Positions 47,388-60,232 are shown, counted from the first letter of the stretch. The stretch is DNA of 63,172 bases from Xenoacremonium recifei (GCA_012184525.1 WOFQ01000091.1:1-63172); one strand, 5' to 3'. The notes: generated by a model not told the origin, from the sequence alone. A program made the numbers and translations.

Positions 47388-47984
47388 GATTGATATAGCG
47401 AGTAACAGGACCGGCAATGCAGAACTATAGGCTCAATACTGTGTGCAATAGGTGAAGAGGTAAAAGGTGGAATGTTTGCCTTGACGCGATGTCTTCAACT
47501 AATCCCAACAAGTAGTGGGATAGTCACATCTAAATGCAGTTGCGATGTCGGCGAAAGCATCATACAAAAAACCTTTGTTTACGGAGTTCAAGAGCAACTA
47601 GTAAGCTTCAGCTCTGCAAAATATCGGAGTTCCGGAACGGCGGGCAGTCATCGGAATCAGGCGTGGGGTTCTTCTTCAAGAGTACCGCAGCAAAGACAAT
47701 GCCAAGATCAAAAGTTCTCGCTACCCCACGGGGAACGAATTTGGGGTTAAGATCAGCAAGGGGTAGCTCCTTTGGTTTGCAACGGTTGCATGTTTGCATT
47801 GCCCAATAGCCTAGAAATCAGAGACACGATACCACATGTTGCTTAATCCATTTCCTCCCTGTATAATCCTTCCGGGAAAGCCTCTAGTTGCTACTTAATC
47901 TAACACCTCCGATCCGCATCCCTCTAGTGGCTTGTGTATCTTCCCCAGCCATCTTCCATTTTTCTCTGAGCAAACAGTTTCAAT
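47388..47984. promoter_or_regulatory. Divergent promoter, IPMDH / Dal5-type transporter
   Basis: 597 bp. Small open frames here have no domain, and no clear repeated motif is seen. Confidence 0.4.
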
Positions 47985-49955
47985 ATGGGAGACCTCTTCG
48001 ACGACGCGAAGCCAACGCAAGATCACGCCGACGCAATTAGTGCGTCGCCTACTGCAGGGCTCAATGATGAAAACGTAATTAATCTTCCCATCCCGTTATT
48101 TTAGACACAAGTAATTAAAGTTGTTCAGCTGCCTGCCTATCAAGATCCCAAGACCCGACGTATCCTTCGTAAAATCGATTATCGGCTGATCCCTATGCTG
48201 ACTTTGCTCTATGTTGTGGGATTTCTTGACCGTGGCAACATTGGTAATGCTAAGGTTGCTGGGATGAATGATGACCTGAGTAAGCACATATTTAATTTGA
48301 TCGAACAGTCGGTCGCTGACGATACACATATAGATCTTTCCAGTTCGCAATACAACATTGCACTAACTGTCTTCTTCTTCCCCTACGCCTTCTTCGAAGT
48401 ACCAAGTAACGTAGTCCTGAAACTTCTTCGGCCTTCGATATGGATATGCATTCTGATGACATCCTGGGGTGTGGTGAGAAACCTGGGAGAGTGCTACCGA
48501 GATAAGTTCTCACTTCTGAATCTAGGTCATGACTTTGCAAGGCATCGTCAAAGGCTATCACGGCCTGATACTTACGCGCTTCTTGTGAGCATACCTCTGC
48601 TGGTCTTTTGAGTTCTTCAATTAATTGGTTAGCCTGGGTGTTACAGAAGCCGGATTCTTTCCGGCTGCCAATTACCTTCTCTCCATCTGGTAAGTCAGCC
48701 ATGAGTGGTCATCAATTAAACCGCAGCTGATCTAGTATTGCCGTACGCATCACACTGACCGCCTTCAGGTACTGCCGGTTTGAGATCCAGACTCGAATCG
48801 CCGTCTTCTATTCTGCCGCATCACTAGCTGGAGCATTCTCGGGCCTCTTAGCATTTGCTATCGAGAAAATGGATGGCATTGGAAATCTTGCCGGCTGGCG
48901 GTGGATCTTCATCTTGGAAGGAATTTTGACAGTCTTAATTGCCGTCACACTCCCTTGGTCACTGCCGGATAGTCCAGAGCTAGCGAGTTTCCTAACTCGG
49001 GAAGAGAAAGATATCATTCATGAACGGCTCGAGCAAGATTCCGGAACATCAGCGGGGAGAGTCCAGACAGACGAAAAGTTCCAATGGAAGTATATCTGGT
49101 CGGCTCTAACAGAATGGAAGCTGTATTTCGGGATGATTGCTTACTGGGGCAACTCGTAAGTTTCCGAGCGACCGGCATAGTCTCTATAACCATCGGCTAA
49201 GCTCTTGAAGAATTTGCCTCTATTCTTTCACGTACAGCGCTCCCAGTATCATTCTCAGTCTCGGATACAGCGCGGCTAATTCTCAACTACTAAGTAAATT
49301 CTTGAATTGCATCAAATTGTGGATGAAGATCTTTGGGCTAAAACATGACAGCCATTCCGATTTATGTGGTTGCTGTCATAAGCACCCTCGTCTTCGCCCG
49401 TCTTGCAGATCGCAAAAGGTTCCGCTGGCCTTCAATTGTGATTCCCTTTAGCATCGCGTTGTGCGGGTTTGTCGCTCTATTGTGCATCCCCCATCCGCGC
49501 TACCCGGGTCTGACTTACGCATTCCTCTTCGCCATTCCAGCCGGCGTCTATCCACCTCTTGTCGGAATCTTAGCCTGGAGTGCGAACAACCTGGCACCGT
49601 CATGGAAGCGTGCCGTGGGGATGGCCCTGCTCATCTCACTAGGGAATCTCGGAGGCGCGATTGGCAGCAATATCTTCTATGAAAAACAGGCGCCACGCTA
49701 TTGGCTTGGATATGGCTTTGGCTTGGGTATTTGCACAGGCGCCATTATCTGTGTAACTGTTCTCAAGCTATCTTGGGCAAGAGAGAATGCAAAGAGAGAT
49801 TCCATCAGTGAATCAGATATTCGGCAGCGGTACACCGAACAAGAGCTTTTGGAGATGGGAGACAAATCTCCGTTATTCCGGTAAGCAGGCTTCCCTTGCA
49901 CTATAATCAAAGTATGGAGAAGTAGTTAACAGTTCATCTAAGCTATGTTGTCTAG
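47985..49955 (+). CDS. MFS transporter, Dal5/TNA1-like
   Basis: Nine exons: 47985-48074, 48105-48279, 48334-48473, 48526-48584, 48633-48689, 48769-49155, 49238-49293, 49352-49880, 49943-49955; 1506 nt, 501 aa, phases consistent. Signatures: RRILRKIDYRLIPMLTLLYVVGFLDRGNIGNAKVAG, FFPYAFFEVPSNVVLKLLRPS, GVTEAGFFPAANYLLSIWYCRFE and GWRWIFILEGILT, all classic for the allantoate/nicotinate permease family of 12-TM anion symporters. The frame has a stop right after SPLFR (49882), but splicing to a 13-nt last exon gives SPLFRYVV, the usual family ending, so I prefer that. Plasma-membrane uptake of an organic anion or vitamin precursor; substrate unknown. Divergent from isopropylmalate dehydrogenase. 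Confidence 0.87.
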
Positions 49956-50685
49956 AGAACCAGTTACGAGGTGCGAACTCGTAGTGGCTGTTGGAACAAA
50001 AGGGGGGGTTATTGGCACTATGTCTGCATACGCTGTACTCCGTATGATATCATCAAACAGTAGTTGTTCCGGGCGATGTCTATCCCCACACCGTTTCCGA
50101 CCCTCCCCACGTCGTTCTCCGACTCCGAAGTTTTACAGCTTCCTGGTTCAAGATGGATGGATGGTACGGGCGTCAGCTCTTCTGGTTGGGTAGCAGGAAA
50201 CTCTCGATTTAATCTTAGCCAATAATGCCAATTTTCAAGGGTAAAGTGGGTATCGGAGTTAGATGTGGTGAGGGTTGTATCATATCATCCAGCCTAAGGC
50301 TTATTGTTTAACCAACTAGGACTCGATGGAGTATCCCCGTGGGGCTGACAAGGGAGGCTATGCACAAGATGAGGTTTAGGCCTTACTCGTGCGTGAACGA
50401 CACCTTGCAGGTCTGACGATTCCAATCCTTTGAACGCCACTAATCAGCCATCGTCACGGCATGAATTTGCCTAGCGCCTATCTTCCCCGCGAGGTTTTCC
50501 GCCTGGTTAACCGCTACCCCGTCTTACTCCCCATTACCCCAGGTTTTACCCCGTTATTTCGTTAGCACCATTTGAAGACGGCGGGTTACATAAGGTATAT
50601 ATCCATAGCCGTGCTGTTTGTTTCCTTGCCACGTCAACTCCTACTCTGCACTCTCTGAACTGATCACCCTGGAAAATTACTGCAG
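49956..50685. promoter_or_regulatory. Promoter of the sugar transporter
   Basis: 730 bp. TACCCC or TTACCCC recurs at about 50514-50552, and nearby CTCCCC and CCCCAG fit the CreA carbon-repressor consensus (SYGGRG on the other strand). This would suit a sugar transporter, but is not proven. Confidence 0.4.
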
Positions 50686-52536
50686 ATGGAGAACAAACCT
50701 TCTGCCCTTCGCCATGACGGCATCAGCAGTATTATGGAAAGTCGATTCTTTACACGTTTGTCTCCGATGACCTCTTAGAAACTGCATCTGCTCTGACTCG
50801 CATTATAGCCGAGCCGAAATGGACAAGATTCATTCCTGGCGGCTACTCGCCATCTCGCGCTCTCAAGCTCAAGGGTCGTTCGATGGTCAATGCCATCCTC
50901 GTCTTAGCTGGCCTCTCGATTCTCTTCTTCGGATACGATGCGGGAATTATGTCTCTCGTTATCACGAACCCCGATTACCTGTCTGTCATGGGCATAAACT
51001 CGGGAAGTGCTCAAGACGCAGCAGCCAGCGGAGGTCTCGTCAGTCTCTGGTTTGGCGGATTCCTTGTCGGTAAGTGTCTGAGAAGAATACCGTGCGTCCC
51101 TACTAAGAATTATTATCTGACAATCTAATAGGAGCCATCTTAGTTGGTTTCTATGCGGATAAGGTGGGCCGTCTTCGAACCATCATGATCGGATGTGTCT
51201 GGGCCATCTTCGGCGCCGCCCTACAGGCCGGAGCGCAAGGCTATGTCTGGATGGCGTTTGCTCGGATTATCGGCGGGATTGGCTGCGGTCATCTAAACAC
51301 GATTGTCCCTATATGGACATCCGAGCTTGCCGATGCCCATATGCGCGGCGCATTTGTGGCCGTCGAGTTCACGCTAGCCGTTGGAGGCATTTGCGCTGTG
51401 TATTGGATCGAGTACGGTTGCTACTTGACCCAGTCCCATGTTTTCGCTTGGCGTTTTCCGTTGGCTTTACAGATCGTCTTTCTTCTCCTTTTGATGTGTC
51501 TTGTGCCCTTCTACGTGGAGTCGCCCAGACATCTAGCCAAGACTGGTAGGATTGACGAAGCTCAAGGCGTATTGGAGAGGAGTCGTGTCCGCCCAGAACC
51601 CGAGGCCATTGAGCAGGAGATGAACGAAATTCTGGAAGCCATTAGGCTTGAAGCAACGGGAACCAGCAGCTCATACTGGAACATGATCACCAAGAGAGAC
51701 GAATTGCATACGAGACGTCGGATTTTGCTTGGCGCTGGGGTTCAGATCATGCAAAAGTTTACTGGCATCGACTTCATTACCACGTATGCGCCTCAGATGT
51801 TTGCTTTGTCTGGGTATGGAGGCCAGAAACCCGACTTACTCGCCGGTGGCAATCTCATTTCGTACACTGCCAGTTTGGCGCTATCGATTTGGTTGATTGA
51901 CCGCGTTGGTCGTCGAAAGCTTATGCTCATTGGCTGCTCTCTGATGGGTGTTCAGCTCCTTGTTGGGGGGATTCTTGCTCATTTCGTCTCCAAGTATGCT
52001 GAAACGGATGGGGCCAAGGCCAAGCAGTTTGGCGCAGGAGTGGCCTCCATTTTATATGTATACACATCCACCTACGGGTCTACGTGGTTAACTGTTTGGT
52101 TAGTAAAGTCGATTTGCTGCCTCACTATCTATCGAAGACTAACTTTATTATTAGTTGGGTATACCCTACTGAGATCTTCCCCCTTGCTAGCCGAGCCAGG
52201 GGTGTAGCCATTGCCACCGTCGCATTCAGCATCGCCGGTGCGGTTGTCAACGAAATTACACCATACCTAATAAACGCCGTGGGATTCTGGGTCTTCATCA
52301 TCTTCGCTCTCGTCAACTTTGGCATGCTCGTTCCCATTTATTTATTCTACATCGAGACCGCCAACCGTCACTTGGAGGACCTTGATCTTCTCTTCTCCGG
52401 CGACAGTAATATTGCATGGAGGGCTGAGAAGGAGTATGTGGCGGCCAAGGCGGATCGCGACAGGAAGGGCGTCGGTCGAGAATTGCAGCCTGTTCACGTA
52501 GAGCACGCTGAGACCGATGAACAGACACCTGCTTAA
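50686..52536 (+). CDS. MFS sugar transporter (hexose-transporter family)
   Basis: Four exons: 50686-50740, 50809-51069, 51132-52098, 52155-52536; 1665 nt, 554 aa, phases consistent. The first exon (MENKPSALRHDG...) has a weak donor (GTCGAT), so the extreme N-terminus is less certain. The sugar-porter motifs are plain: FFGYDAGIMS in TM1, ADKVGRLRT loop, PIWTSELADAHMRGAFVAVE, YVESPRHLAKTGRIDEA (PESPR-like), GVQIMQKFTGIDFITTYAPQMF, DRVGRRKLM and VYPTEIFPLASRARGVAIAT. Twelve membrane segments, plasma membrane, proton-coupled or facilitated sugar uptake; the specific sugar cannot be read from sequence. Possible CreA sites lie upstream. Confidence 0.88.
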
Positions 52537-53293
52537 GCTTATTGGGTAAACAGAGGCCTCTTTAGACGCTTCCAGTAGTGAGCTTTGTATCATAGTTGGC
52601 CTTCTCATCTACACATCGAGAGCTATTGAACCGTCATTCAATATCATACGCCGATAGGTCTACAAAAATTAAACATCTCCAAGAGTCAACAAACCCTATT
52701 AGCTGGTTTGCCGCGAATAGCGGAGGCCTTGCAGTCATTAGCGCGGGCTCTGGCCATATTGCGGTTCTCTCCATAGCTGGCCCCGTGTATGGGTTGAACA
52801 GTGGTGGTTGGGAGGGCCGGGACCTTGTGCACAATAAGTCCACGATGCTGCTATCGGTGGTTCGGCCTTCTCATTCAACCACCAATTTATGACCTATCTC
52901 TGCAGAAATGCCATTTAATAGAGGCTAGAGTACCATTTTCCTAGTTCTGAGTTAGAAACCGCGCTTGATCTTACAATCGCCGGGCGTGATCCGCTTTATG
53001 GGAATATCGATAGGTTTTTCTTGTTGTCAGACATATACACGCTCAGCTCCGATCTCGTTAGTATGATTGTAGGGCCATAAGCTAATAATTAGGAGTTAGA
53101 AGTTCTGTTATCATGCATTTTAGGGGACCTAAGCTAACGCACTGCCTGTTCTAACGTAATATAGCCTTTGATCTAGCAAATCCTTGCCCCATAACACTTT
53201 TGTTATGGTTGAAATGATGCTCTGGGGAAAATGGTGTTATATTGTCAAACGAAGATGAATTTTTGGTGTATATAAAACCTAGCCATGCAGTCC
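52537..53293. other. Intergenic between converging genes
   Basis: 757 bp downstream of both neighbours. Overlapping frames near 52596-52892 are unrecognised. No repeat or RNA gene seen. Confidence 0.4.
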
Positions 53294-55284
53294 TTATTTC
53301 GAGGTCGGCTTCTCTTTCAGTCCCTCAGAGCTGTCAGTTGAGTCAGAACCGCCACGAACAGGCTTCCGTGTTCCAAGGCAGTAAATCTGCAAACTGACAG
53401 CACAGCTAACTATAAACGCAACTCCGGCAGCGCCAGTAGCAATTGCAAAGGTCACCCTGATACCTTCCATGTATGCAACCAAGATACCGGGTATCTGATT
53501 TGCAGGAAACACGTTACGGATCTGGGTGGCTCCTGTTGCAACGACGGTGGTTGGTTCGACGTTCGGCGCAACCCGTACGAGTGTCTGAGTCATCTTATTG
53601 ACAAATCCAGATTGCGCAGCAGACAAGAGGATAGCACCGGAAATCGTTTCAGAGACTGTGTTAAGAAGACCAGATCAGTACAAGGGATGGACACATAAAG
53701 GAAAAGAAAAATAAGATGAGAGATCACAAGCTCTCTGACTCTTGAGGGGATATGCTGCATGCTTACATAAAATGATAGCAGTCACGACTGCAATATCATC
53801 CGCTTTAGATTGACTTTGGCCGTGGATGACGGGAATCTGAAAAGGAAACCCCAGAGACACGCCCGCAAGAATTTGAAACCCAATCTGTTTTCCAATCGAG
53901 GTGTCGATATCCAGAGTACAGAGGAGCCCGCCGGAAATAGCCGCAACGGCAGCTCCAATAATCATTACAACGGTCGAAGCGGTGCCAATATAGGCTATGC
54001 TGGCGCCACAAACGATAATGGCGACGCTGGTGGTCAAAATTAGGGGCAAGCTTCGGACCCCAGAATCGGTTGGGTTTAGGTTGTGTATGCTCTGGAAGTA
54101 GATCGGCAGGTAGTAAACGGCGGTGAAATAAGCACCAACAAGGAAAAACGCGTATAGGGCGTTAAACCAAACAACCTGCTGTTTCATAAGACGTGGAACC
54201 ATCATGGCTCGCTCTCCCATGAACTTCTCCCAAACAATAAATACAGCGCTGATAATCAAGAACCCTACCAGTAGACCAATCACCTTAGAGGAGTTCCAAG
54301 GTTCGGTTTGCCCACCATACTGGAAAGCCAAGATGTACGCGATGATTGATGCCATAGCCAGGGCTGTGCCAATCAGGTCCATTTGAAGTAGCTTTTCTTT
54401 CCAGCTAGCTTGCGCAGGCTTCACCCAGTCAGGCGTGCGGTAAAAGAACAGAACAAGGAGGGCAGATAACCCGCCGATAGGTAGATTGATGTAGAAGCAC
54501 CAGCGCCAGGTGACACGGTCCGCAAAGGCACCGCCGAGAAGAGGTCCAATGACAGATGCAATGCCAAAGCAGAGCCCAAAGATGGCGACAAAGGTAGGTC
54601 GTCTTTCCGGTTTTACACAAAATGCAATTAGTGTATAGGTACCGGAACTGACGCCTGCGGCCCCCACGCCGGCGATGGCCCTCCCGACGATCAGCGTAGA
54701 TGAGGTTGGTGCTACGCCACAGATGAGGCTACCTACTTCAAATATGAAGATAGCAAGGAGGTAGGTAGCTTTTAGGGAGAAATACTTGAATGCCTTTCCC
54801 CATGTCGATTGGAAGCCACCGCTTGTAACGAAGAATGCCGAGCCATACCATGCTATATCGGAGAGACTATGAAAATCATCCGTGATCTTTGGGATTGCGG
54901 TCGCGATGATTGTCTGCAAGCGTAACGTCAGTCGTAGATGAACAGGGCTTGGATGTATCAACTGTGCAGCAAGATAAATATTCTTCTTACCATATCCAGA
55001 GCCACCAGAAACATGCTCATCGCCAATGCCACGACGATAAAGGCAAGCGTTGCACCCCGTGGGTAGTCGTCTGTATCAGCAGTGTAAGGTTCTGCCTCAA
55101 GAACACTTTCAGTCTTAGACCCGACCTCGGGGTCCATTCCCTCACTTCTCACATCGGTTCTCTCGCTAGGGTGAGTAAGCTCTTGGTGTCTCACATCAGA
55201 CTCGGCAGACTGTGTTGAAGCTTGGCCTGGCAACGTTTCCATCTTGTGATTCGTGGTGTGGCTCTGCTGGCTGCCAACAGGCAT
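53294..55284 (-). CDS. MFS drug exporter, DHA2 (14-TM) family
   Basis: Three exons: 55284-54991, 54913-53767, 53655-53294; 1803 nt, 600 aa, phases consistent. An acidic, hydrophilic N-terminal tail (about 75 residues) precedes TM1 (ATLAFIVVALAMSMFLVALDMTIIATAIPKI), which carries the DHA2 motif LDxTIVxxALP. Other signatures are WYGSAFFVTSGGFQSTWGKAFKYF, GRAIAGVGAAGVSSGTY, FGIASVIGPLLGGAFADRVTWRWCFYINLPIG (motif C) and YYLPIYFQSIHNLNPTDSGVRSLPLIL. Proton-driven export of toxic or secondary metabolites at the plasma membrane. Divergent from a Zn2Cys6 regulator with a shared 563-bp promoter, the usual arrangement for a regulated efflux pump. Confidence 0.9.
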
Positions 55285-55847
55285 TCTTGGAATAATGGGA
55301 GTAACGAATTTGCTGTCCAGGTGGGTAAACCCTGCTGGCGAGATCGGTTGATTAGGATTGGAGACGAAGGAAATATGACTGAAGGTGAGGCTACAATATA
55401 TACCCTATGCATAGAGGCTGACTTATCCCATGATCTACACCAATGATCATACAACCTTGCGTTCGGACTTAGTTATTCCACCGCCGTTCGGTAAAATACG
55501 GGCTATGGGTCTGCAAAGTCCGACTCGCATGAGATGCAAAGATTCCTCCGCCGCTCGGTCGAACCCGCCGCGGACGAGCCTCTAAACTCCGATGGACTAA
55601 TTTTGGTTTTCATTCCACTTTACCATCGGGGCAGTAAATTGTCTGCATGTTGTCTGTAGTTGTGCCGCTTTCATGCTGTTTTGTCCTTAGGATTCGCTCT
55701 GATGTGCTCATATTAATCCATCCGCGCCGACTTGCTATGCAGCGAACGCAGCATCAAATATCTCATAGAAGGCAATAAAGAAGCTTCAACACCGCCGCAC
55801 GCCCTCCCTGCACAGCCCCGAATCTTACTCCGCATACATTTAGCATT
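55285..55847. promoter_or_regulatory. Divergent promoter, exporter / Zn2Cys6 regulator, with CCGCCGnTCGGT pair
   Basis: CCGCCGTTCGGT at 55481-55492 and CCGCCGCTCGGT at 55548-55559 are 67 bp apart in the same orientation. Both are CCG..CGG inverted triplets, the form bound by Zn2Cys6 dimers. The regulator encoded at 55848 could bind here and control both itself and the exporter. Confidence 0.5.
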
Positions 55848-57971
55848 ATGACATCCCACAAGAATGACACTCTGCGTGGGCGGCGGAAGACACGGAAAGG
55901 AACCCGGAGCTGCTGGGAGTGTAAACGGCGGAAAGTGAAATGCACCTACGCGATCTCAACGGACGACGTGTGCATTAGCTGCAACCGACGTTGCCTTGAG
56001 TGCATCAGCCAGGACTTTCCACAGCAGGTCATTGCACCATCCTCACAGAGCCGGTTGGTCGGAGATCGCATTGGTCGACTAGAAACCATGTTACAACAAC
56101 TGGCTCAACAAGTGGCTCAGTACCCGGGATCATCCATCCCCAACGGCAGCCAGAATGTCTGCGCGTCAAAACTTAATGGCACCCCGCCCTTTGATTCCAA
56201 CACTCCAGACTCATTATCAATGGTAGTTCAATTCATTTGAGACCATCAAGCGAAATACTATTTAGCTAACATTAAACAGGAAGAGTCTACACTTGGCAGG
56301 CTCCCGCAGCAACAGGGCCCTTTATTTTCCTCCCATCCTCTCACGCGCATAACTCCGGCTGGCATGCTCTTAGTGGCCCATCAAGAAAACGCCAGGCTCC
56401 AGCAGACGCTGATGACAGCTTATCCGACACCAGAAGATATTGATACAATCGGAAGAGACAGTGGCAAACTAACACTGTATTTGCATCGGTCGTTTATGGT
56501 GCCATCCCACATCCTAGAAATGAGGCCGGACATGGAGCCGGAAAGTCTTCGAGCACAGTTTACCACAGAGACACACCCGGTCCTTATCGCTCGACAAATG
56601 CTAGTGATAGCCTGCGTTCTACAAAATGCGAGTTACCTTCCTCTAAGCGAGTTATCTCGTCCACCCGAGACGTTAGCGAGACAATTGGCAGAAGCTGCTA
56701 CGACATGGGTAACAGCGCAGAACCAGTTCATAGGCACTCTCGAAGGTCTAGAGTGTCTATGGCTTGAGACAATGTATCACGAAAATAATGGTTGCCTTTG
56801 CCAATCTTGGCTGACTTGCCGTCGGGCAATTTCTGTTGCACAGCTTATGGGTTTTCACCAACCGCAGTGTCCGTCACCAAAGTCGATAGGGCGCAATGAT
56901 GAGGCGGATTTGCGACAGATGTGGATTCATTTACTACACATGGAACGCGCCTTATGCATGGCGCTGGGGATGCCATTGGGCTCTAGGGAGAATTTCTCGT
57001 GTGTGGACTCAGTGTCGACAGAGGATTCAGAGATGATTAGAATCGAGATGCAGCAGGCTAAGATAGCCTATCTTCTCCTGGAGCGAAGCGAGTATGATCC
57101 TACCTTCAACGACTTTGATCTTACACACCGAATCTATCAAGAGCTGGAGAAGTCTACCAGCGCCATGCCATTAGTTTGGTGGCGAATCCCCACCTTGACC
57201 GACGAAATGGACCAAAAACATCTATTCTTCACCGTTATGAAGCTCAGGGCGCAAATATTTCACTTCTATCTGGTCTTAAATGCCCATCTTCCATTTTTCC
57301 TGCAGTCACGCGGCAAAGGCGCCGACAAAAATGAAGATAACCAGCTCAATCGCCATGTCTGCGTTGAAGCCAGTCGCGACCTTCTCATCCGTTTTGTCAA
57401 GCTCCGGTCATGTACCTTAACCACAAATTGTTTTAGGTTGTTAGATTGCTACGCCTGGCTGACTGCAGTGACGTTGCTGCTCAATCGCCTCGATGAAGAC
57501 CATATGTCCCATCGTCCAGACCACCAATATGTCTCAGATCGTTCCATGACATCAAGAGCGATCGATAAAATGCGGCTCGAAGAAGACAATGAGGTGGCAG
57601 ACATATATAAGACGGACCGTACAGAAGCGCTGCTTCGGCTGATGGCAATGGAAGCTGCCGGCACCCAAGCCGTATTGACGTACTGTAAGCTTGGAGCATT
57701 CTCAAGCAATACAGATCTGGTTGAGGAAGCTATGAAAAACGAAGAGACTCTGAAATTATCTATTCCATTCGTTGGCCTTGTTTTTCTCACAGTGCAGGCT
57801 AGACTTGAGCCAGAAGCGAGTGAGGACTCATCTACTGGAACCTTGGGCTCTTCGGGAGGTATCCAAGATCAGATATCACAAGGTAGCGATGAAAACAGCC
57901 TCTCAAGGGTCTTGCAATTAAGACGGAGTGCGCCATGGAAAATCGCGCCTTATATGACCCGGCCGATTTAG
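55848..57971 (+). CDS. Zn2Cys6 transcription factor beside an exporter
   Basis: Exons 55848-56222 and 56280-57971; 2067 nt, 688 aa. The zinc cluster is CWECKRRKVKCTYAISTDDVC..CNRRCLEC (residues about 22-52), preceded by an Arg/Lys-rich stretch. A short coiled-coil-like segment follows (GDRIGRLETMLQQLAQQVAQY), the usual dimerisation element. The C-terminal regulatory region shows SWLTCRRAISVAQLMGFHQPQ and MWIHLLHMERALCMALGMPLGS, typical of the fungal_trans homology region. Nuclear; probably controls the adjacent 14-TM exporter through the CCGCCGnTCGGT sites in the shared promoter. Ligand unknown. Confidence 0.87.
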
Positions 57972-58478
57972 CCACTAATCCTGGGAATTGTTTTTGGATC
58001 TGAAGGGCACTTTAGTCCTATGCTTTATTCCTAATTTGCTAAGTTGATAAAGTCTTGGTCGGCCCACTGCAGATAAATCAGATGTTCTATTTAAGAGTGA
58101 AACTGATAAGAGAATACTGGGAGGCTATCCTGAATTATTCTTGCCATCTATATATAGTAGGGTTAAGTCACGGCTAGCTTGACTTGGCACCACAAAACAG
58201 GGCGCAAGTAAGCTCTATCTCAAGCTTGGAAAAAAAATCTATAACCGTCTTATCATGCCTTCTCAGAGTATCCCATGTCATTGGGCTTGATAGGCGCGAA
58301 TTCAATATGTCTTAGAATATATTATCACAGAATATAGCTGATTGACAAGGCTAGCGGCCACCGCTATGGCTCAAGAGATTTCCAAGACTGAAAGCACAGG
58401 AACTTACAGAAGGATGAGAGATGGCAACTGTGACAGGACCTCAAAGATCCAGACTCACGCCATAAGAAAAGGTCAAGG

Positions 58479-58486
58479 CATACAAG
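58479..58486. repeat. Target-site duplication, left (CATACAAG)
   Basis: Identical to 58949-58956 on the other side of the MITE. Confidence 0.85.
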
Positions 58487-58948
58487 CAGGGCTGTGAAAT
58501 TATTCCTTAGTTTTTAGTATTAGTTTAGTCCGACTAAGACTAATTAGTATTATTCCATAGGAGGAAAAGACTAAGAATTCTTAGTCCGACTAAGACTAAG
58601 ACTAATTAGTTTTATTCTATTTTATAATGGAATAAAACTAATTAGTCTTAGTCAGATTAAAGGACTAATATATATATATATATAGCTTTATTTAACTAAC
58701 TATATATTATAGAAGTATATAATATATATTATTTATATAGATATTTATTTAAATTATATATATTTAATTAGATTTTTTATTTAATATTCTAATATATTAT
58801 TTTAGTCTTTAGTCTTTAGTCCGACTAAGAATTCTTAGTTTTATTCCGCCTCCTCAGTGGACTAAAGATTCTTAGTATTAATCTAACTAAGACTAATTAG
58901 TATTATTCTGGGTATATCTGGACTAAAAGTACTAAAATCACATGCCTG
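58487..58948 (+). mobile_element. hAT-type MITE with 8-bp target-site duplication
   Basis: The 462-bp element starts CAGGGCTGTGAAATTATTCC and ends TCACATGCCTG, which are inverted repeats of each other with one mismatch. It is flanked by an exact 8-bp direct repeat CATACAAG at 58479-58486 and 58949-58956. Eight-bp duplications and CAGGG ends are hallmarks of hAT transposons. There is no coding capacity. The interior is a long imperfect palindrome built from TTAGTCCGACTAAG and ACTAATTAGT units, so the element would fold on itself. It is one of several copies in the next 4 kb and, by its intact TSD, the youngest-looking. Confidence 0.85.
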
Positions 58949-58956
58949 CATACAAG
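58949..58956. repeat. Target-site duplication, right (CATACAAG)
   Basis: Identical to 58479-58486. Confidence 0.85.
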
Positions 58957-59944
58957 CTTACACGGACATAGGAGTTCTGGATCGTCGCAATATCTTGGCG
59001 TCTCGGGATGGTGAGGCCTCAAAGGTGAACTCTGTCATAAGATCTTGCTCTGCTGCAACCCACTATTCGGAGGCCACTTGGCATAAATAGATGTCGACCA
59101 TTCACTCGTGGAGAAATCCAACTAGTGACTTTATCTCTTGGTTAGGGAAAAGAGCTTTACATAGAGTCCCAAGACTGCCTTATATAGTATAGTATTTAGC
59201 TAAAGAGAATGTAAAGGGAGGTACCCAGGACTTTCTAAGATATTACTTCTAATTACATTTACAAGTCACATTGAAGGATTCGAATATATTTCGAAGAGTT
59301 ATGCTATTCAGACACTATGGTATTATAAGCTTTGTCTTCCCATGATATATTTTTGATATTAGGATACTCTACTTAGGAGGACTAAACCTGCTCCCTTTGA
59401 ATATTGAATTACTATGCAGGGAGTACATTCAACGAAGAGGGCTAATCAATATAGAAAGAAATGTTCAAACAGCTCGATTTAAGCTAACTACCTATACTTT
59501 AATTAAGGTTTTCCTCTATTTCTTCTGCTAAATGTGTTTATATTAGGTGCCTATCACTAGATCTTATAAGTTATATCATTAGAGTCTTACTATTAGGAGC
59601 TCGTCGTTTTACTATTAAGACATCCCATATGACGCCATATGATATCTCACTTGCTTCTATAACCGACTAGCTAGTTTATAGTATAGAGCTATAGGGTTGG
59701 TTATATAGAATGAAAGATTTTGTATATGATTACTGCTATATCTACAGCTAATTACACTATCTCCAGTGAAATATCATATTGAATAATTTTCAGTTACTAT
59801 TTTAGTTATTCAGACCCTTTAGTTGTCCGGGCCCTTAGTAATATTAGCAAAGTCCTAGCAGGGGCCGCATTTAAATCTATTATAAATGCCTATATAAAAT
59901 AAAGATACCAAAAGGGAATTAAGACACTAAGGGGCTCTTTATCT

Positions 59945-59968
59945 CACCCCCCCTCCCCGCCCCCTTCC
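59945..59968 (+). repeat. C-rich tract 1 (G-quadruplex-prone on minus strand)
   Basis: Runs of 7, 4 and 5 C separated by single bases. A near-copy sits about 560 bp to the right in the same orientation. Confidence 0.8.
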
Positions 59969-60232
59969 ATATTATTTTTCTATATCGGGTTATGAATTTA
60001 TGTAAGGCTTATTAATTTGTTAATATGGGAGACCAATTATATTTACTCACATAATATAGCTATAAAGCTATGTTATATTAATATAAGTCTATTCTAACTG
60101 AATTGTAACTACATATATGTATATATTTTTAAGAAATAAATAATTAAGCGTCATACTATTTGCACGCAACTAGTCTATGTCTTCCCACTCAAAAAGGTTA
60201 GCTTCAAATTGCTCCATAACACCATGAATCCA

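Noticed and set aside
52596..52892. 98-codon frame after the sugar transporter
   Set aside because: Overlaps another frame on the opposite strand and has no domain signal.
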